From IMG/VR virus record IMGVR_UViG_3300032323_002072, positions 1 to 20,604 of that record: a DNA stretch of 20,604 bases, one strand, 5' to 3'. Source of the stretch: a virus. A program made the position numbers and the translations under genes. Below the pieces are notes generated by a model, which searched no databases, was not told where the DNA came from, and was given only the letters and a program-made list of their open reading frames with translations. This document shows positions 7,027 through 14,178 of the stretch, one piece after another. Within the stretch, counting starts at the first letter, position 1. Each line of letters starts with the position of its first letter.

Positions 7027-7033
7027 TTGTATT

Positions 7034-7270
7034 TTAGCCTAAAGCAATGGCCATGGCGACAGCGAAGTTCTCGGATGCTAGTTTAGCACCATTAGCATAA
7101 ACAATGTTTGAAGCGCTGATATTACCAGAGACAGTTAAGAGTTCATTAGGAGTCGATGTTCCAATACCAATTCTATTTGTAAGTATATCACCGTTTGATG
7201 ATAAATTACCGGTTAATGTTATAGTACCACTAATGCTCTGATTCCCTGTATCTATGATATGTCTTGGCAT
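7034..7270 (-). CDS. Short fibre-like protein sharing the fibre repeat
   Basis: This 78-residue protein reads like an isolated tip of a beta-structured fibre. The 'ISGTITLTGNLSSNGDI' strand-turn segment is followed by RIGIGTSTPNELLTVSGNIS, the same repeat found in the 908-residue fibre immediately upstream. It ends in a hydrophobic Ala-rich stretch (NFAVAMAIALG). It may be a separately translated accessory or tip subunit, or a remnant split from the end of the large fibre. I see no frameshift that would rejoin them: the fibre ends in its own TAA 23 bases upstream. A GTAAATA sequence lies 12 bases before the ATG. Confidence 0.6.
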   Translation of the reverse strand: MPRHIIDTGNQSISGTITLTGNLSSNGDILTNRIGIGTSTPNELLTVSGNISASNIVYANGAKLASENFAVAMAIALG

Positions 7271-7289
7271 AATATTTTATTATATTTAC
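7083..7289 (-). promoter_or_regulatory. GTAAATA box (7283-7289) upstream of the short fibre-like gene
   Basis: The box itself occupies 7283-7289 and reads GTAAATA, 12 bases upstream of the ATG at 7270, in a 23-base AT-only spacer. The spacing differs from the 5-6 bases seen elsewhere, so this is a weak call. The span given extends into the 5' half of the gene only because no other signal delimits it. Confidence 0.2.
7113..7171 (-). repeat. Fibre repeat copy in the 78-residue gene
   Basis: A copy of the roughly 60-base unit encoding 'IGIGTSTPNExLTVSGNIS'. It is close in sequence to copies at 7430-7491 and 8120-8181 in the large fibre gene, with scattered third-base differences. The similarity is enough to allow recombination between the two genes. 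Confidence 0.7.
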
Positions 7290-7293
7290 TATA

Positions 7294-10020
7294 TTAAATC
7301 GCTGTCGTAGTTAAAGCTCCATCATCTCCAACAGTTACTCGGAATCGTGTACCGTTAGGTGACTTTAAGATAACACCCTTCGTCAAATCTGTTACTTCTA
7401 TATCATTATTGTTTGTGATCGTGCCTGTAGCACTGATATTACCAGAAACAGTCAATCGTTCGTTAGGAGTTGTCGTACCTACACCGATATTACCCGAGCT
7501 ATTAACGAGTGTTAGCCCAGCATTTCCAACAGAGAATCTTAAGTTACGACCTACTCCAGTTCCGCCTTGTAATGTTTGAAATAAAAATTCATTACTTATA
7601 GGCATAAATCTAGCCATCTCAAAATTACCAGAGTAATTTCCTTGGCCTAGATTATACATTACAAATCCGTTACCACTGCCGTATGTTCCAATATTTCCAT
7701 TTGTTACTTGAAGTCGTTCATTAGGTGCTGAAACACCCACACCAACAAATCCACCACTAGTAATATTAACTAGGGTGCTGTTGTTTGAATCTCTCCACTC
7801 ATGTAAACTAGCACTCTGCCCAACAGCACCTCTAGTTACTTGTACAGGAGCTGATACGGTCGTTCCTACCACTGTTAATGAAGCGTCTGAACCAGCGCCA
7901 CCTTCGAATGATAATGGGGTCAATGTCTGTCTACTTCCTGCAATTACTATACCCCAATATCCTTGAAGTTGCATTCTTCCAGCGAATTGGTTTTGAATAC
8001 TATTCAAGGCGTCGCCGAATTGAAACCTAGCGGCATTACCGGTTTGTATGTTACTTACTCCTAAAATTCGAGGAGAAGCGGTACTACTACCTGTACTTGA
8101 AGCAATTATATTACCAGTAGCGCTGATATTACCAGATACGGTAAGTCGTTCATTTGGCGTTGATGTTCCGATACCGACATTACCACCACTGCTAATGGTC
8201 ATTCTACTTAAACTATTAGTCTCAAAAATTAAGTCCTGATTTGTATTAGTTCCTACAGATAGCGGAGCAGCTGTAGTATTACCGCCATCATAAACTATAT
8301 TATTTCCGAATACAGAACCACTAGCGCTGATACTGCCTTGAACAGTAGCATCTCCTTGAACATTAAACCCGCTTAACTCATACTGTTTAATGTCAATGAC
8401 AGTTATATTAGCACTGAGCGCTTCGATCATTGTAGCGGATAATGTACCAGTTATACTAACATTACCAGTTACAACACCACCGCTCAAAGGTAAGAAATCT
8501 TGTCTAGGAACAGGAATGCCAAGATACTGTGATGCTGAGATAGTCCCAACAACAGTTAAGTTACCATTCATGGTACCACCATCGGCAAATTGCTGAGCGA
8601 CCGAACCACCGCCGCTGGAATACACAGCTATAAATTTCTTTAATCGTATTACCTCGTCGGAAATCTTCGATGAAATTTTCTTATCCAGCTCTGAATTTAT
8701 AGAATCGAAACTTTTAACTTCTCTTTTTCCAGAAGACTCTATAACATATTCGACTGGAGTTTCCTTTTGAAGTTTTCGTATTTCTTTAATCAGCCCATCT
8801 CGGGATTCTTGTACTAACTCCGTTACGTATTTTCTAGACTTTTCATTTAAATCATACGCCTGCTCTTCTATGAATTTGAGTTTATCTGAATAATAATCTG
8901 ATATATTAGATGACGCAATTTCAATTTTTTCATCAATTTGAGATATGATATCTGATGATGTATCGTGAATTTTTTTATCAACTTCAGATATGATATCAAT
9001 CGCTACTTTATCAATTTTATTGTTTGTGTTTCCGACTCTTGAAAGAGCTTTATTCAAACCTTTATTGATGGTTGAATTAAGCTCTAGGGTGCTTTCTTGA
9101 AGAGCATGTACAATATCAGCATCCGCTTTATTTTCTAATTTTTCGTAGAAGTCTTCTTTTATACCTTGTTCAATCGAAGAAACTTTTGATACAATATCAG
9201 ATGCTATGTCTGTAAGATTTTTTCTAACTTCTGGCAGAGTGCTGTTTTCGTGGAGACTTGTAACAAACTCACTTACGCTTTTTTCAAATTTTCCAGCAGC
9301 ATCTGAAAAATTATCACTTATTGAATCTCTTAAAGATTCAGCAAGATCTACTATCTTATTATCAACAGTTTGTGATATTTCAGAATATCTATCGTTGTTA
9401 ACTTTTAATATATCTTCTCTGATTTTCTTTGTAATATCTACAAATTCAGAAACAAGATCAGCTTTAGCGTTATCCAATGTATTTTTCAATACTCGCTCGC
9501 GCTTTTTGATATCTTGAGTCGCTTCGTTTATTTTTTGAGATTTTATCTTCTCTGCATATTCAGCAGCTGTTTTTTTCGCTTCTTTTAGCTGTTTAGCGAT
9601 GTCAAGTTTCAACGAAGCTTTCGCATCTTCAGTTATAGTATCCTCGATCTCAAATTCTGGAATGTTAATATCTTCAAACCCTTCAATATCAGGTTCGACT
9701 TCGTGAATGATTTGTTCAGATACAAGTTCAACATTTTCATTATCTTCCGATGGTATGTATATATTATTCTCATTGAAAATAATATTACAATTTCCTTTCG
9801 TTAAAATAAAGGGATATTTTTGCTCCTTTTCGCCTATTACCACAGGAACAGATACCACAGGGCTCCCCTTGTATTCGGAAACCTTTTCGACTGGATATTT
9901 GATCTTGTTAAGCTCTATCTCATAGACATCGAAGAAAATCTCATGAAAATTTTCAACTGTTAAGATGTTAAAAGAAGAGTTAGTAAAGGTTGGAGTTACC
10001 TTTTCGCTAAACAATTTCAT
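7294..10020 (-). CDS. Large coiled-coil fibre protein with GIGT-STPNE repeats
   Basis: This 908-residue structural protein has three parts. Residues 1-125 are a globular N-terminal domain, probably the virion anchor. Residues about 130-455 are a long, charged, heptad-like coiled coil (many 'DIxxxIxxKIxD' stretches). After SSGGGSVAQQFADGGTMNGN near residue 466 comes a beta-rich shaft with repeated 'GxLxVxGxISAS' strands. The unit [VI]G[VI]G[TV]S[TA]PNERL.V recurs at about 614, 759 and 844. Such shafts are usual in trimeric phage fibres of environmental phages. The C-terminal Peptidase_S74-type self-cleaving chaperone often found after such repeats is absent; it ends VGDDGALTTTAI. It may need a separate chaperone or be trimerised by the coiled coil. 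An AATAAATA box is 6 bases before the ATG. Confidence 0.8.
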   Translation of the reverse strand: MKLFSEKVTPTFTNSSFNILTVENFHEIFFDVYEIELNKIKYPVEKVSEYKGSPVVSVPVVIGEKEQKYPFILTKGNCNIIFNENNIYIPSEDNENVELVSEQIIHEVEPDIEGFEDINIPEFEIEDTITEDAKASLKLDIAKQLKEAKKTAAEYAEKIKSQKINEATQDIKKRERVLKNTLDNAKADLVSEFVDITKKIREDILKVNNDRYSEISQTVDNKIVDLAESLRDSISDNFSDAAGKFEKSVSEFVTSLHENSTLPEVRKNLTDIASDIVSKVSSIEQGIKEDFYEKLENKADADIVHALQESTLELNSTINKGLNKALSRVGNTNNKIDKVAIDIISEVDKKIHDTSSDIISQIDEKIEIASSNISDYYSDKLKFIEEQAYDLNEKSRKYVTELVQESRDGLIKEIRKLQKETPVEYVIESSGKREVKSFDSINSELDKKISSKISDEVIRLKKFIAVYSSGGGSVAQQFADGGTMNGNLTVVGTISASQYLGIPVPRQDFLPLSGGVVTGNVSITGTLSATMIEALSANITVIDIKQYELSGFNVQGDATVQGSISASGSVFGNNIVYDGGNTTAAPLSVGTNTNQDLIFETNSLSRMTISSGGNVGIGTSTPNERLTVSGNISATGNIIASSTGSSTASPRILGVSNIQTGNAARFQFGDALNSIQNQFAGRMQLQGYWGIVIAGSRQTLTPLSFEGGAGSDASLTVVGTTVSAPVQVTRGAVGQSASLHEWRDSNNSTLVNITSGGFVGVGVSAPNERLQVTNGNIGTYGSGNGFVMYNLGQGNYSGNFEMARFMPISNEFLFQTLQGGTGVGRNLRFSVGNAGLTLVNSSGNIGVGTTTPNERLTVSGNISATGTITNNNDIEVTDLTKGVILKSPNGTRFRVTVGDDGALTTTAI
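7430..7491 (-). repeat. Fibre repeat copy (3' copy in the large fibre)
   Basis: Encodes 'VGVGTTTPNERLTVSGNISA' near residues 844-863. It is nearly the same as the copy at 8120-8181 at the protein level, with synonymous changes. Confidence 0.75.
7705..7748 (-). repeat. Degenerate fibre repeat copy
   Basis: Encodes 'GVGVSAPNERLQVTN' near residue 760. It is more diverged than the other copies but keeps PNERLxV. Confidence 0.6.
8120..8181 (-). repeat. Fibre repeat copy (5' copy in the large fibre)
   Basis: Encodes 'VGIGTSTPNERLTVSGNISA' near residues 614-633. It is the best match to the copy in the separate 78-residue gene. Confidence 0.75.
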
Positions 10021-10026
10021 TATTAC

Positions 10027-10034
10027 TATTTATT
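10027..10034 (-). promoter_or_regulatory. AATAAATA late-promoter-like box before the large fibre
   Basis: AATAAATA matches 7 of 8 positions of the T4 late consensus TATAAATA. Six bases separate it from the ATG at 10020. No Shine-Dalgarno sequence is present between them. Confidence 0.55.
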
Positions 10035-10057
10035 GCAAACCTTAAAAATAACAAGAA

Positions 10058-10480
10058 TTAATTATCTTGTATAACTCGAAAATCTATTGTATCATTGTTT
10101 AGAACTTGATCGTATACTATTGTAAATTCTATATCACCACTGTCAGTTACAACAGTTGTCAATCCAGCAATCTTACTTAAATCTTCAAACGGTATGATAA
10201 ATGACTGAAAATCAGGAGCAGATGTCATATACCCCTGAACGTATAAATTTTCTGATATATTTAAACTTGGTATCTCCGAAGATGTAAATATCATTTCATT
10301 ATCAGCACCACTTACGGACTTGGTTACACCGAATAAAGTTAGGGTAATACCGCCGAGTGATCCCATAACGAATCTCAAATTAATAGATTTCCCAGATTGA
10401 GAATCTCCCCTTGTATTTAAAAATAGAGATGCTGAATTTTCAAAAGGTAAACCAGATCTTATACTTGGTATTGAAATCAT
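10058..10480 (-). CDS. Small virion-type protein, function unknown
   Basis: This 140-residue protein is beta-rich and slightly acidic, with no coiled coil or membrane segment. I do not recognise a family. It opens MISIPSIRSGLPFENSASLF and later reads 'NLYVQGYMTSAPDFQSFIIPFEDL'. Its ATG overlaps the stop of the preceding 100-residue gene (ATGA at 10480-10477), which indicates translational coupling and a possible shared structure or complex. It sits directly upstream of the large fibre. It could be a decoration protein or a connector for the fibre. This is inference from position only. Confidence 0.6.
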   Translation of the reverse strand: MISIPSIRSGLPFENSASLFLNTRGDSQSGKSINLRFVMGSLGGITLTLFGVTKSVSGADNEMIFTSSEIPSLNISENLYVQGYMTSAPDFQSFIIPFEDLSKIAGLTTVVTDSGDIEFTIVYDQVLNNDTIDFRVIQDN

Positions 10481-10779
10481 CGTTGATTTAAATTGGAGAA
10501 ATACTGGGTTCTGTAATATATATCGCCCGAACCACTAGCGGTTTTTGCAGATACCATAGAAGTATTTGTTATACCTCTGAATGTAAATGACTCACTATCT
10601 GCGAGAAGAAACTCATTAGCAGCGCTTGAAAAATTATTATCATATACAAATATATTCTGACCTGTGCGGTTGATGATAATAACTTCAGAACAAGGCTGGC
10701 TTGATAGCGATGTTAGAGCCGTGGTTAATGTTTGCTTAAAAGACCTACATACATTGTTGTTGTAATGAGATGATGACAT
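10477..10779 (-). CDS. Small virion-type protein, function unknown
   Basis: This 100-residue protein has a Ser/Thr/Asn-rich beta pattern: 'EVIIINRTGQNIFVYDN', 'FLLADSESFTFRGITNTSMV', then 'GDIYYRTQYFSN'. The arrangement (strand, 'N.TG..I.VYD', 'F..RG..N...V.AK..SG..YYRTQ') is one I associate with short head or fibre-associated proteins in environmental phages, but no role is established. It is the first gene of the block left of gp4. An AATAAATA box precedes the ATG by 5 bases, and its stop overlaps the start of the next gene. Confidence 0.6.
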   Translation of the reverse strand: MSSSHYNNNVCRSFKQTLTTALTSLSSQPCSEVIIINRTGQNIFVYDNNFSSAANEFLLADSESFTFRGITNTSMVSAKTASGSGDIYYRTQYFSNLNQR

Positions 10780-10784
10780 AAAAG

Positions 10785-10792
10785 TATTTATT
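10785..10792 (-). promoter_or_regulatory. AATAAATA late-promoter-like box
   Basis: AATAAATA, then 5 bases (CTTTT), then the ATG at 10779. It lies in the 29-base gap after gp4 and is a 7/8 match to the T4 late promoter. Confidence 0.6.
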
Positions 10793-10808
10793 AAATATAC
10801 GGATATAA

Positions 10809-11261
10809 TTACTTCAATTCTTTCTCAGTTAAAATTAAAAACTTCCAACCCCTGTCTTTACAATACTTTTCAGCAGCGGGCCATTTACCTTCCGCGTTTA
10901 TAATCCATTGAGTTTGTTCGTATAACAAACTGCTTTTCTTTTTACCTCGTTTAGCTTCTGGTTTTTTAGTTTGTTTGTGTGGTTTAATCTCGATGAGATA
11001 TTTCACCACCGTGTTTCCTTCTAAAATCTCAACATAATTATCAACATAATACTTATGCCACTTTCCGTCAACTTTTGACACATACGGCACAATAACATTT
11101 TCACTACCCCATTTCAAAACATTCGGGTTGTTATCACAGAACATAAAGAATTTACACTCTAACCCACTTCTATATATGGCAGTTTTGCCCATATATTTTT
11201 TAGGATTTTTGGGAGTGTATATTCCCTGTCTGAATCGTTTGTCTCTTTTAAGAGGAAGCAT
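10809..11261 (-). CDS. 4: Head completion nuclease (T4 gp4-like)
   Basis: This 150-residue protein is the same length as T4 gp4 and co-linear with it. Matching blocks are 'G.Y.PKNP.KY.G', 'YRSGLE.KFF...D.NP....WGSE...VPY', 'DGK...Y.VD', 'YLIEIKPHKQTK.P', and the ending 'KW.AAEKYC..RG.KF.ILTE..L'. Glu35, Asp74 and the EIK at 91-93 give a PD-(D/E)XK nuclease-like pattern. In T4 this protein (gp50 and gp4 are the same product) helps complete filled heads before tail joining, probably by trimming DNA at the portal. It starts 8 bases after the homing endonuclease stop. A TTAAATA box lies 5 bases before the ATG, and the endonuclease stop codon forms part of that box. Confidence 0.92.
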   Translation of the reverse strand: MLPLKRDKRFRQGIYTPKNPKKYMGKTAIYRSGLECKFFMFCDNNPNVLKWGSENVIVPYVSKVDGKWHKYYVDNYVEILEGNTVVKYLIEIKPHKQTKKPEAKRGKKKSSLLYEQTQWIINAEGKWPAAEKYCKDRGWKFLILTEKELK

Positions 11262-11266
11262 GTTAA

Positions 11267-11273
11267 TATTTAA
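11267..11273 (-). promoter_or_regulatory. TTAAATA late-promoter-like box before gp4
   Basis: TTAAATA, 5 bases, then the gp4 ATG. The homing endonuclease TAA (11272-11270) is inside the box, so the insertion ended without disturbing, or while recreating, the gp4 signal. Confidence 0.55.
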
Positions 11274-12961
11274 ACATTGTAATGTTTAACGAATACATAA
11301 TTGCCGCAATCCCAAATTCGATCATATCCATTATTCATCATGTTTTTCCATTCAGAATCATCGGGATTATACTTATCAAGCAGTTTATTTAAATGATGCT
11401 TTGCGAATTTGTATCTGTGATACAAATTCAAAGTGTTCGATTTGTGAAAATACCAATAGTTGGGCTGTGATATCTTAGTAAGAGTAAATCCCAACTTGTG
11501 ATACACATCGCCCACGCTCCACCGTCTATCAGCATATGATAATAAATAAGTTGGGTTATATGTTCGCTCAAAATATTTAAGTAATTTCGAAGAACCACCG
11601 ATAATATTAAATCCTCTAACTGACGCTACTCTAGCGAGTTCATATGAGCCTTCTTTATTCGCATTTCCCAATGATTTTCTCAATTTGGAAAATGTCATCA
11701 CCTGAACCAATCTATTTTTATAGAATAATCCCAAATTTATACAGGACACAGTATCGCCTTGGATGTGATATTTTTCATTGAATTTCTTTTTGACATCTTT
11801 TGATATTTCACGAATCTCACATTTTCTAGCAAATATTTTATGCCGATTGAGTCCCAAAATATTTTTTATTTTATGTTTGACCAAGTTTGAATTTTTTATC
11901 CATTCCCCTTCAAATATATGAATCAAACGAACGCCTTGTATTTCACAGCGTTTGGTTTTTGTTATATGATATTGTCTGTCTTTTCCTTGTATTTCAGAGT
12001 GGAAATAATGACCGTTGTATTCGATTGCTAACTTATGATCTGGTATATACAAATCAACCTCCAGCGGCTTTATAAGCTGCCTGTGATTTTTAATGTAAGG
12101 AACTCCGTAATCGGATAGAAACTGCCGGATCTCAACTTCCGCTTTGGTATCACTTTTTGAACACGCCTGACATCCCTTCCCATTTAAGTGATCATATGCT
12201 CTGATCTGAAAATTTCCGTGTTTTTTACACACTATATCAACTTTATCATGCGCGATGGTATAATTCACAAATGAATAATCATATAAGTCTCCGTGCTTTA
12301 AAATTGACTTTCTGATAAATTCATCTGTGGTTGACCTATTTAATTTGCTGAGTTTTTCACCTTTACACTTAGGGCATCCCGATGAGCTATTGATATGAAG
12401 ACTTGGAGCGCATTTAAATATTCCATGCTTTTTACATTGGATATCGACTAGTTGATCGTTTGATTTATATACTACACTGGAATAGTCATATTCATCACCA
12501 TGAACAAACCTCGCTTTTTTGATAAATGAGCTTGTATCATCTCTCAATGCATCTTTTCGCACTTCGTATGAGCATTTTCTACATCCAATTCCAGATAAAT
12601 GAACATTAGGTAATTGTTTAAATTTTCCGTGATCTTTGCAAATTATAATAACATTATCATTGGATGTTTTGTATTCAACTTCTGAATAATCATACATATC
12701 ACCGTGTGTAATTCTGCATCTTTTTACAAATTCATCAGTTCCAATTCTTTTATTTTTCCCATTCGACAGTCGGGCGCATTTTTGACATCCCATGCCTCTG
12801 AGGTGATCGGATGCAAGTTGTTCAAATTCACCGTGTTTGGAACATATTATCTTAACTTTTTTTGAAGATGAAACATATTCGCTTAAACTGTAATTGTATT
12901 TTTCGCCATGTATCTCTTTAGATCGTTCTAAGAAATCACATTGGGATAGACGCTTGCTCAT
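11270..12961 (-). CDS. Free-standing homing endonuclease, Vsr-like with four zinc-type repeats
   Basis: This 563-residue protein has three parts. Residues 8-270 contain four repeats of about 65 residues (DUF723-like). Each has 'HG..Y.YS...Y', then a putative zinc site CxxH-x9-H-x5/6-CxxC (C40/H43/H53/C59/C62; C108/H111/H121/C127/C130; C176/H179/H189/C196/C199; C245/H248/H258/C264/C267). Residues 273-370 form a Vsr-like nuclease with Glu275, EVD at 301-303, 'IEYNGHYFHS' at 313-322 and 'YH..K...CE..G.RLIHIFE..W'. Residues about 375-563 are a further domain resembling the GNAT-like module of related phage endonucleases ('ELARVASVRGFNIIGGSSKLL', then 'SYADRRWS.GDVYHKLGF'). It is intact, lies between two head/neck genes, and has its own promoter. 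It is a selfish mobile gene, dispensable for the virion. Confidence 0.85.
   Translation of the reverse strand: MSKRLSQCDFLERSKEIHGEKYNYSLSEYVSSSKKVKIICSKHGEFEQLASDHLRGMGCQKCARLSNGKNKRIGTDEFVKRCRITHGDMYDYSEVEYKTSNDNVIIICKDHGKFKQLPNVHLSGIGCRKCSYEVRKDALRDDTSSFIKKARFVHGDEYDYSSVVYKSNDQLVDIQCKKHGIFKCAPSLHINSSSGCPKCKGEKLSKLNRSTTDEFIRKSILKHGDLYDYSFVNYTIAHDKVDIVCKKHGNFQIRAYDHLNGKGCQACSKSDTKAEVEIRQFLSDYGVPYIKNHRQLIKPLEVDLYIPDHKLAIEYNGHYFHSEIQGKDRQYHITKTKRCEIQGVRLIHIFEGEWIKNSNLVKHKIKNILGLNRHKIFARKCEIREISKDVKKKFNEKYHIQGDTVSCINLGLFYKNRLVQVMTFSKLRKSLGNANKEGSYELARVASVRGFNIIGGSSKLLKYFERTYNPTYLLSYADRRWSVGDVYHKLGFTLTKISQPNYWYFHKSNTLNLYHRYKFAKHHLNKLLDKYNPDDSEWKNMMNNGYDRIWDCGNYVFVKHYNV
11270..12961 (-). mobile_element. 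Homing-endonuclease gene insertion between gp13 and gp4
   Basis: The reading frame is intergenic and not inside an intron. It carries its own promoter on the upstream side and ends 8 bases before the gp4 start. Related phages place gp13 and gp4 in other orders, so the empty-site junction cannot be defined from this sequence alone. Confidence 0.6.
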
Positions 12962-12969
12962 TATACATG

Positions 12970-12999
12970 TATTTATAAAGTATGATCTTTTTATGTCAA
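12970..12999 (-). promoter_or_regulatory. Hybrid sigma70 / late promoter of the homing endonuclease
   Basis: A perfect -35 TTGACA (12999-12994) is followed by 16 bases and TATAAATA (12977-12970). TATAAATA is an exact match to the T4 late consensus, and its first six bases (TATAAA) also serve as a 5/6 sigma70 -10. The ATG follows 8 bases later. It is the only site in the window where I found a full TTGACA at proper spacing. Confidence 0.65.
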
Positions 13000-13015
13000 A
13001 TTATTTTTAATAACA

Positions 13016-14158
13016 TTAGGAAATAAGGAACATCGGAGGCTCAAAGTCACCATATCCACCTTCGACCAGCATTTGTTCCAATGCTTCTTTTTCTTTATTT
13101 CCTTCAGCTAGGATTGTATCTCCACTAAAATTTCCACCTCCAAGTAAAGAAACTCCAGTTATTTTTGTTAGGATTCTTCCCCACATAACTTTCGTTAATG
13201 CTATACTATAATCAAGAACCCATTTTTCTTTAATTATATCTCGGATTGGTTTCTCTACATAGCAAGACAACACACCATAGAATCTTGTATTTTTTGGTTG
13301 TGGGTACATTTTGAGATACTGTGTTCTTGGATCAAAATGCAGATCTCTTCTTATTGCTAAGAGCTTCTCTCTTGTATCAATCCAATCTTTCATAGTGTGC
13401 CATGAAAGAAGATCGAATCCATAATTACCCATCGCATAACTGAAATATGTCTGCTGTGCCAATGTTTGTTCCAATGTGAACAATGTGTTGATACCAGTTG
13501 TGCTGCCTTCTTCAAAGTCGGTGACTGAGATTACTTTACGGTAATCCATCACATCATAATCAAACATGTTGTTATATTGAACAGCGTTTGCAACTGGTTG
13601 ACACTGAGAAGAAATCACTCTCTGCGGTGACATCTTAAACACTGAGCTGAGTGATGGGCTATAATTTACAAACTCTTTATATATAAGATCATCAATCACT
13701 TGCATTTCATAGATACCATCTGACGCAACTGCTGAACTCAATGAACTGCTACCAGAAAAATATGATTGCGGTATTGATGTTAATGATACATAGAGAGCTT
13801 TCGGAATGTCAACTGTGAAGTCTGGATTTGATCTTGCTGGTTCTGCTAACCGCTGTGATAATGTGAATCCAGTGTTCGCCACCGTAAACAGGTGATCTAA
13901 TCTCAACCCTTTATTCGGCTCATATAAATTGCTATCGAAAATTAAATATTCTCTTGTATAGCCCGCATACTTTGTGAAGAATTCAACAGACATTGATATT
14001 GCATCATATAATTGATCGGGGTGTATTTCCACATTGATGATGGGATGTCCCAACATTCTCATTATGCGTTCACCCAACTGTTGGTAACATTCAATTTTCG
14101 AATTGAGATTAGTTGACATGAATGCACTAATCGGAGTAATTTGACAAAGTTCGGACAT
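13016..14158 (-). CDS. 13: Neck protein (T4 gp13-like)
   Basis: This 380-residue neck protein joins the portal of the filled head to the tail. The N-terminal region after residue 25 reads 'LGERIMRMLGHPIINVEIHPDQLYDAISMSVEFF', the typical gp13 pattern ('..LG.Pvi.v.v...Q..daI..Al.yf..Y'). The C-terminal third has 'REKLLAIRRDLHFDP..QYLKMYPQP', 'IIKEKWVLDYSIALTKVMWGRILTKI', then 'LLGGGNFSGDTIL' and a short acidic end. All of these are expected in gp13 homologues of environmental T4-like phages. It is somewhat longer than T4 gp13 (about 309). The extra length lies mainly in the Ser-rich middle (about 95-200). A TTAAATA box is 5 bases before the ATG. The usual partner gp14 is not in the window. Confidence 0.85.
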   Translation of the reverse strand: MSELCQITPISAFMSTNLNSKIECYQQLGERIMRMLGHPIINVEIHPDQLYDAISMSVEFFTKYAGYTREYLIFDSNLYEPNKGLRLDHLFTVANTGFTLSQRLAEPARSNPDFTVDIPKALYVSLTSIPQSYFSGSSSLSSAVASDGIYEMQVIDDLIYKEFVNYSPSLSSVFKMSPQRVISSQCQPVANAVQYNNMFDYDVMDYRKVISVTDFEEGSTTGINTLFTLEQTLAQQTYFSYAMGNYGFDLLSWHTMKDWIDTREKLLAIRRDLHFDPRTQYLKMYPQPKNTRFYGVLSCYVEKPIRDIIKEKWVLDYSIALTKVMWGRILTKITGVSLLGGGNFSGDTILAEGNKEKEALEQMLVEGGYGDFEPPMFLIS

Positions 14159-14163
14159 GTTAT

Positions 14164-14170
14164 TATTTAA
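14164..14170 (-). promoter_or_regulatory. TTAAATA late-promoter-like box before gp13
   Basis: TTAAATA, 5 bases (ATAAC), then the ATG at 14158. Unlike three other boxes, it is separate from the upstream stop codon (portal TAA at 14181-14179). Confidence 0.6.
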
Positions 14171-14178
14171 TGGTTATA

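Noticed and set aside
13001-13013. Small palindrome (TTATT-AAA-AATAA on the minus strand) after gp13 as a terminator
   Set aside because: A five-base A/T-only stem is too weak to call a terminator and is expected by chance at this base composition.
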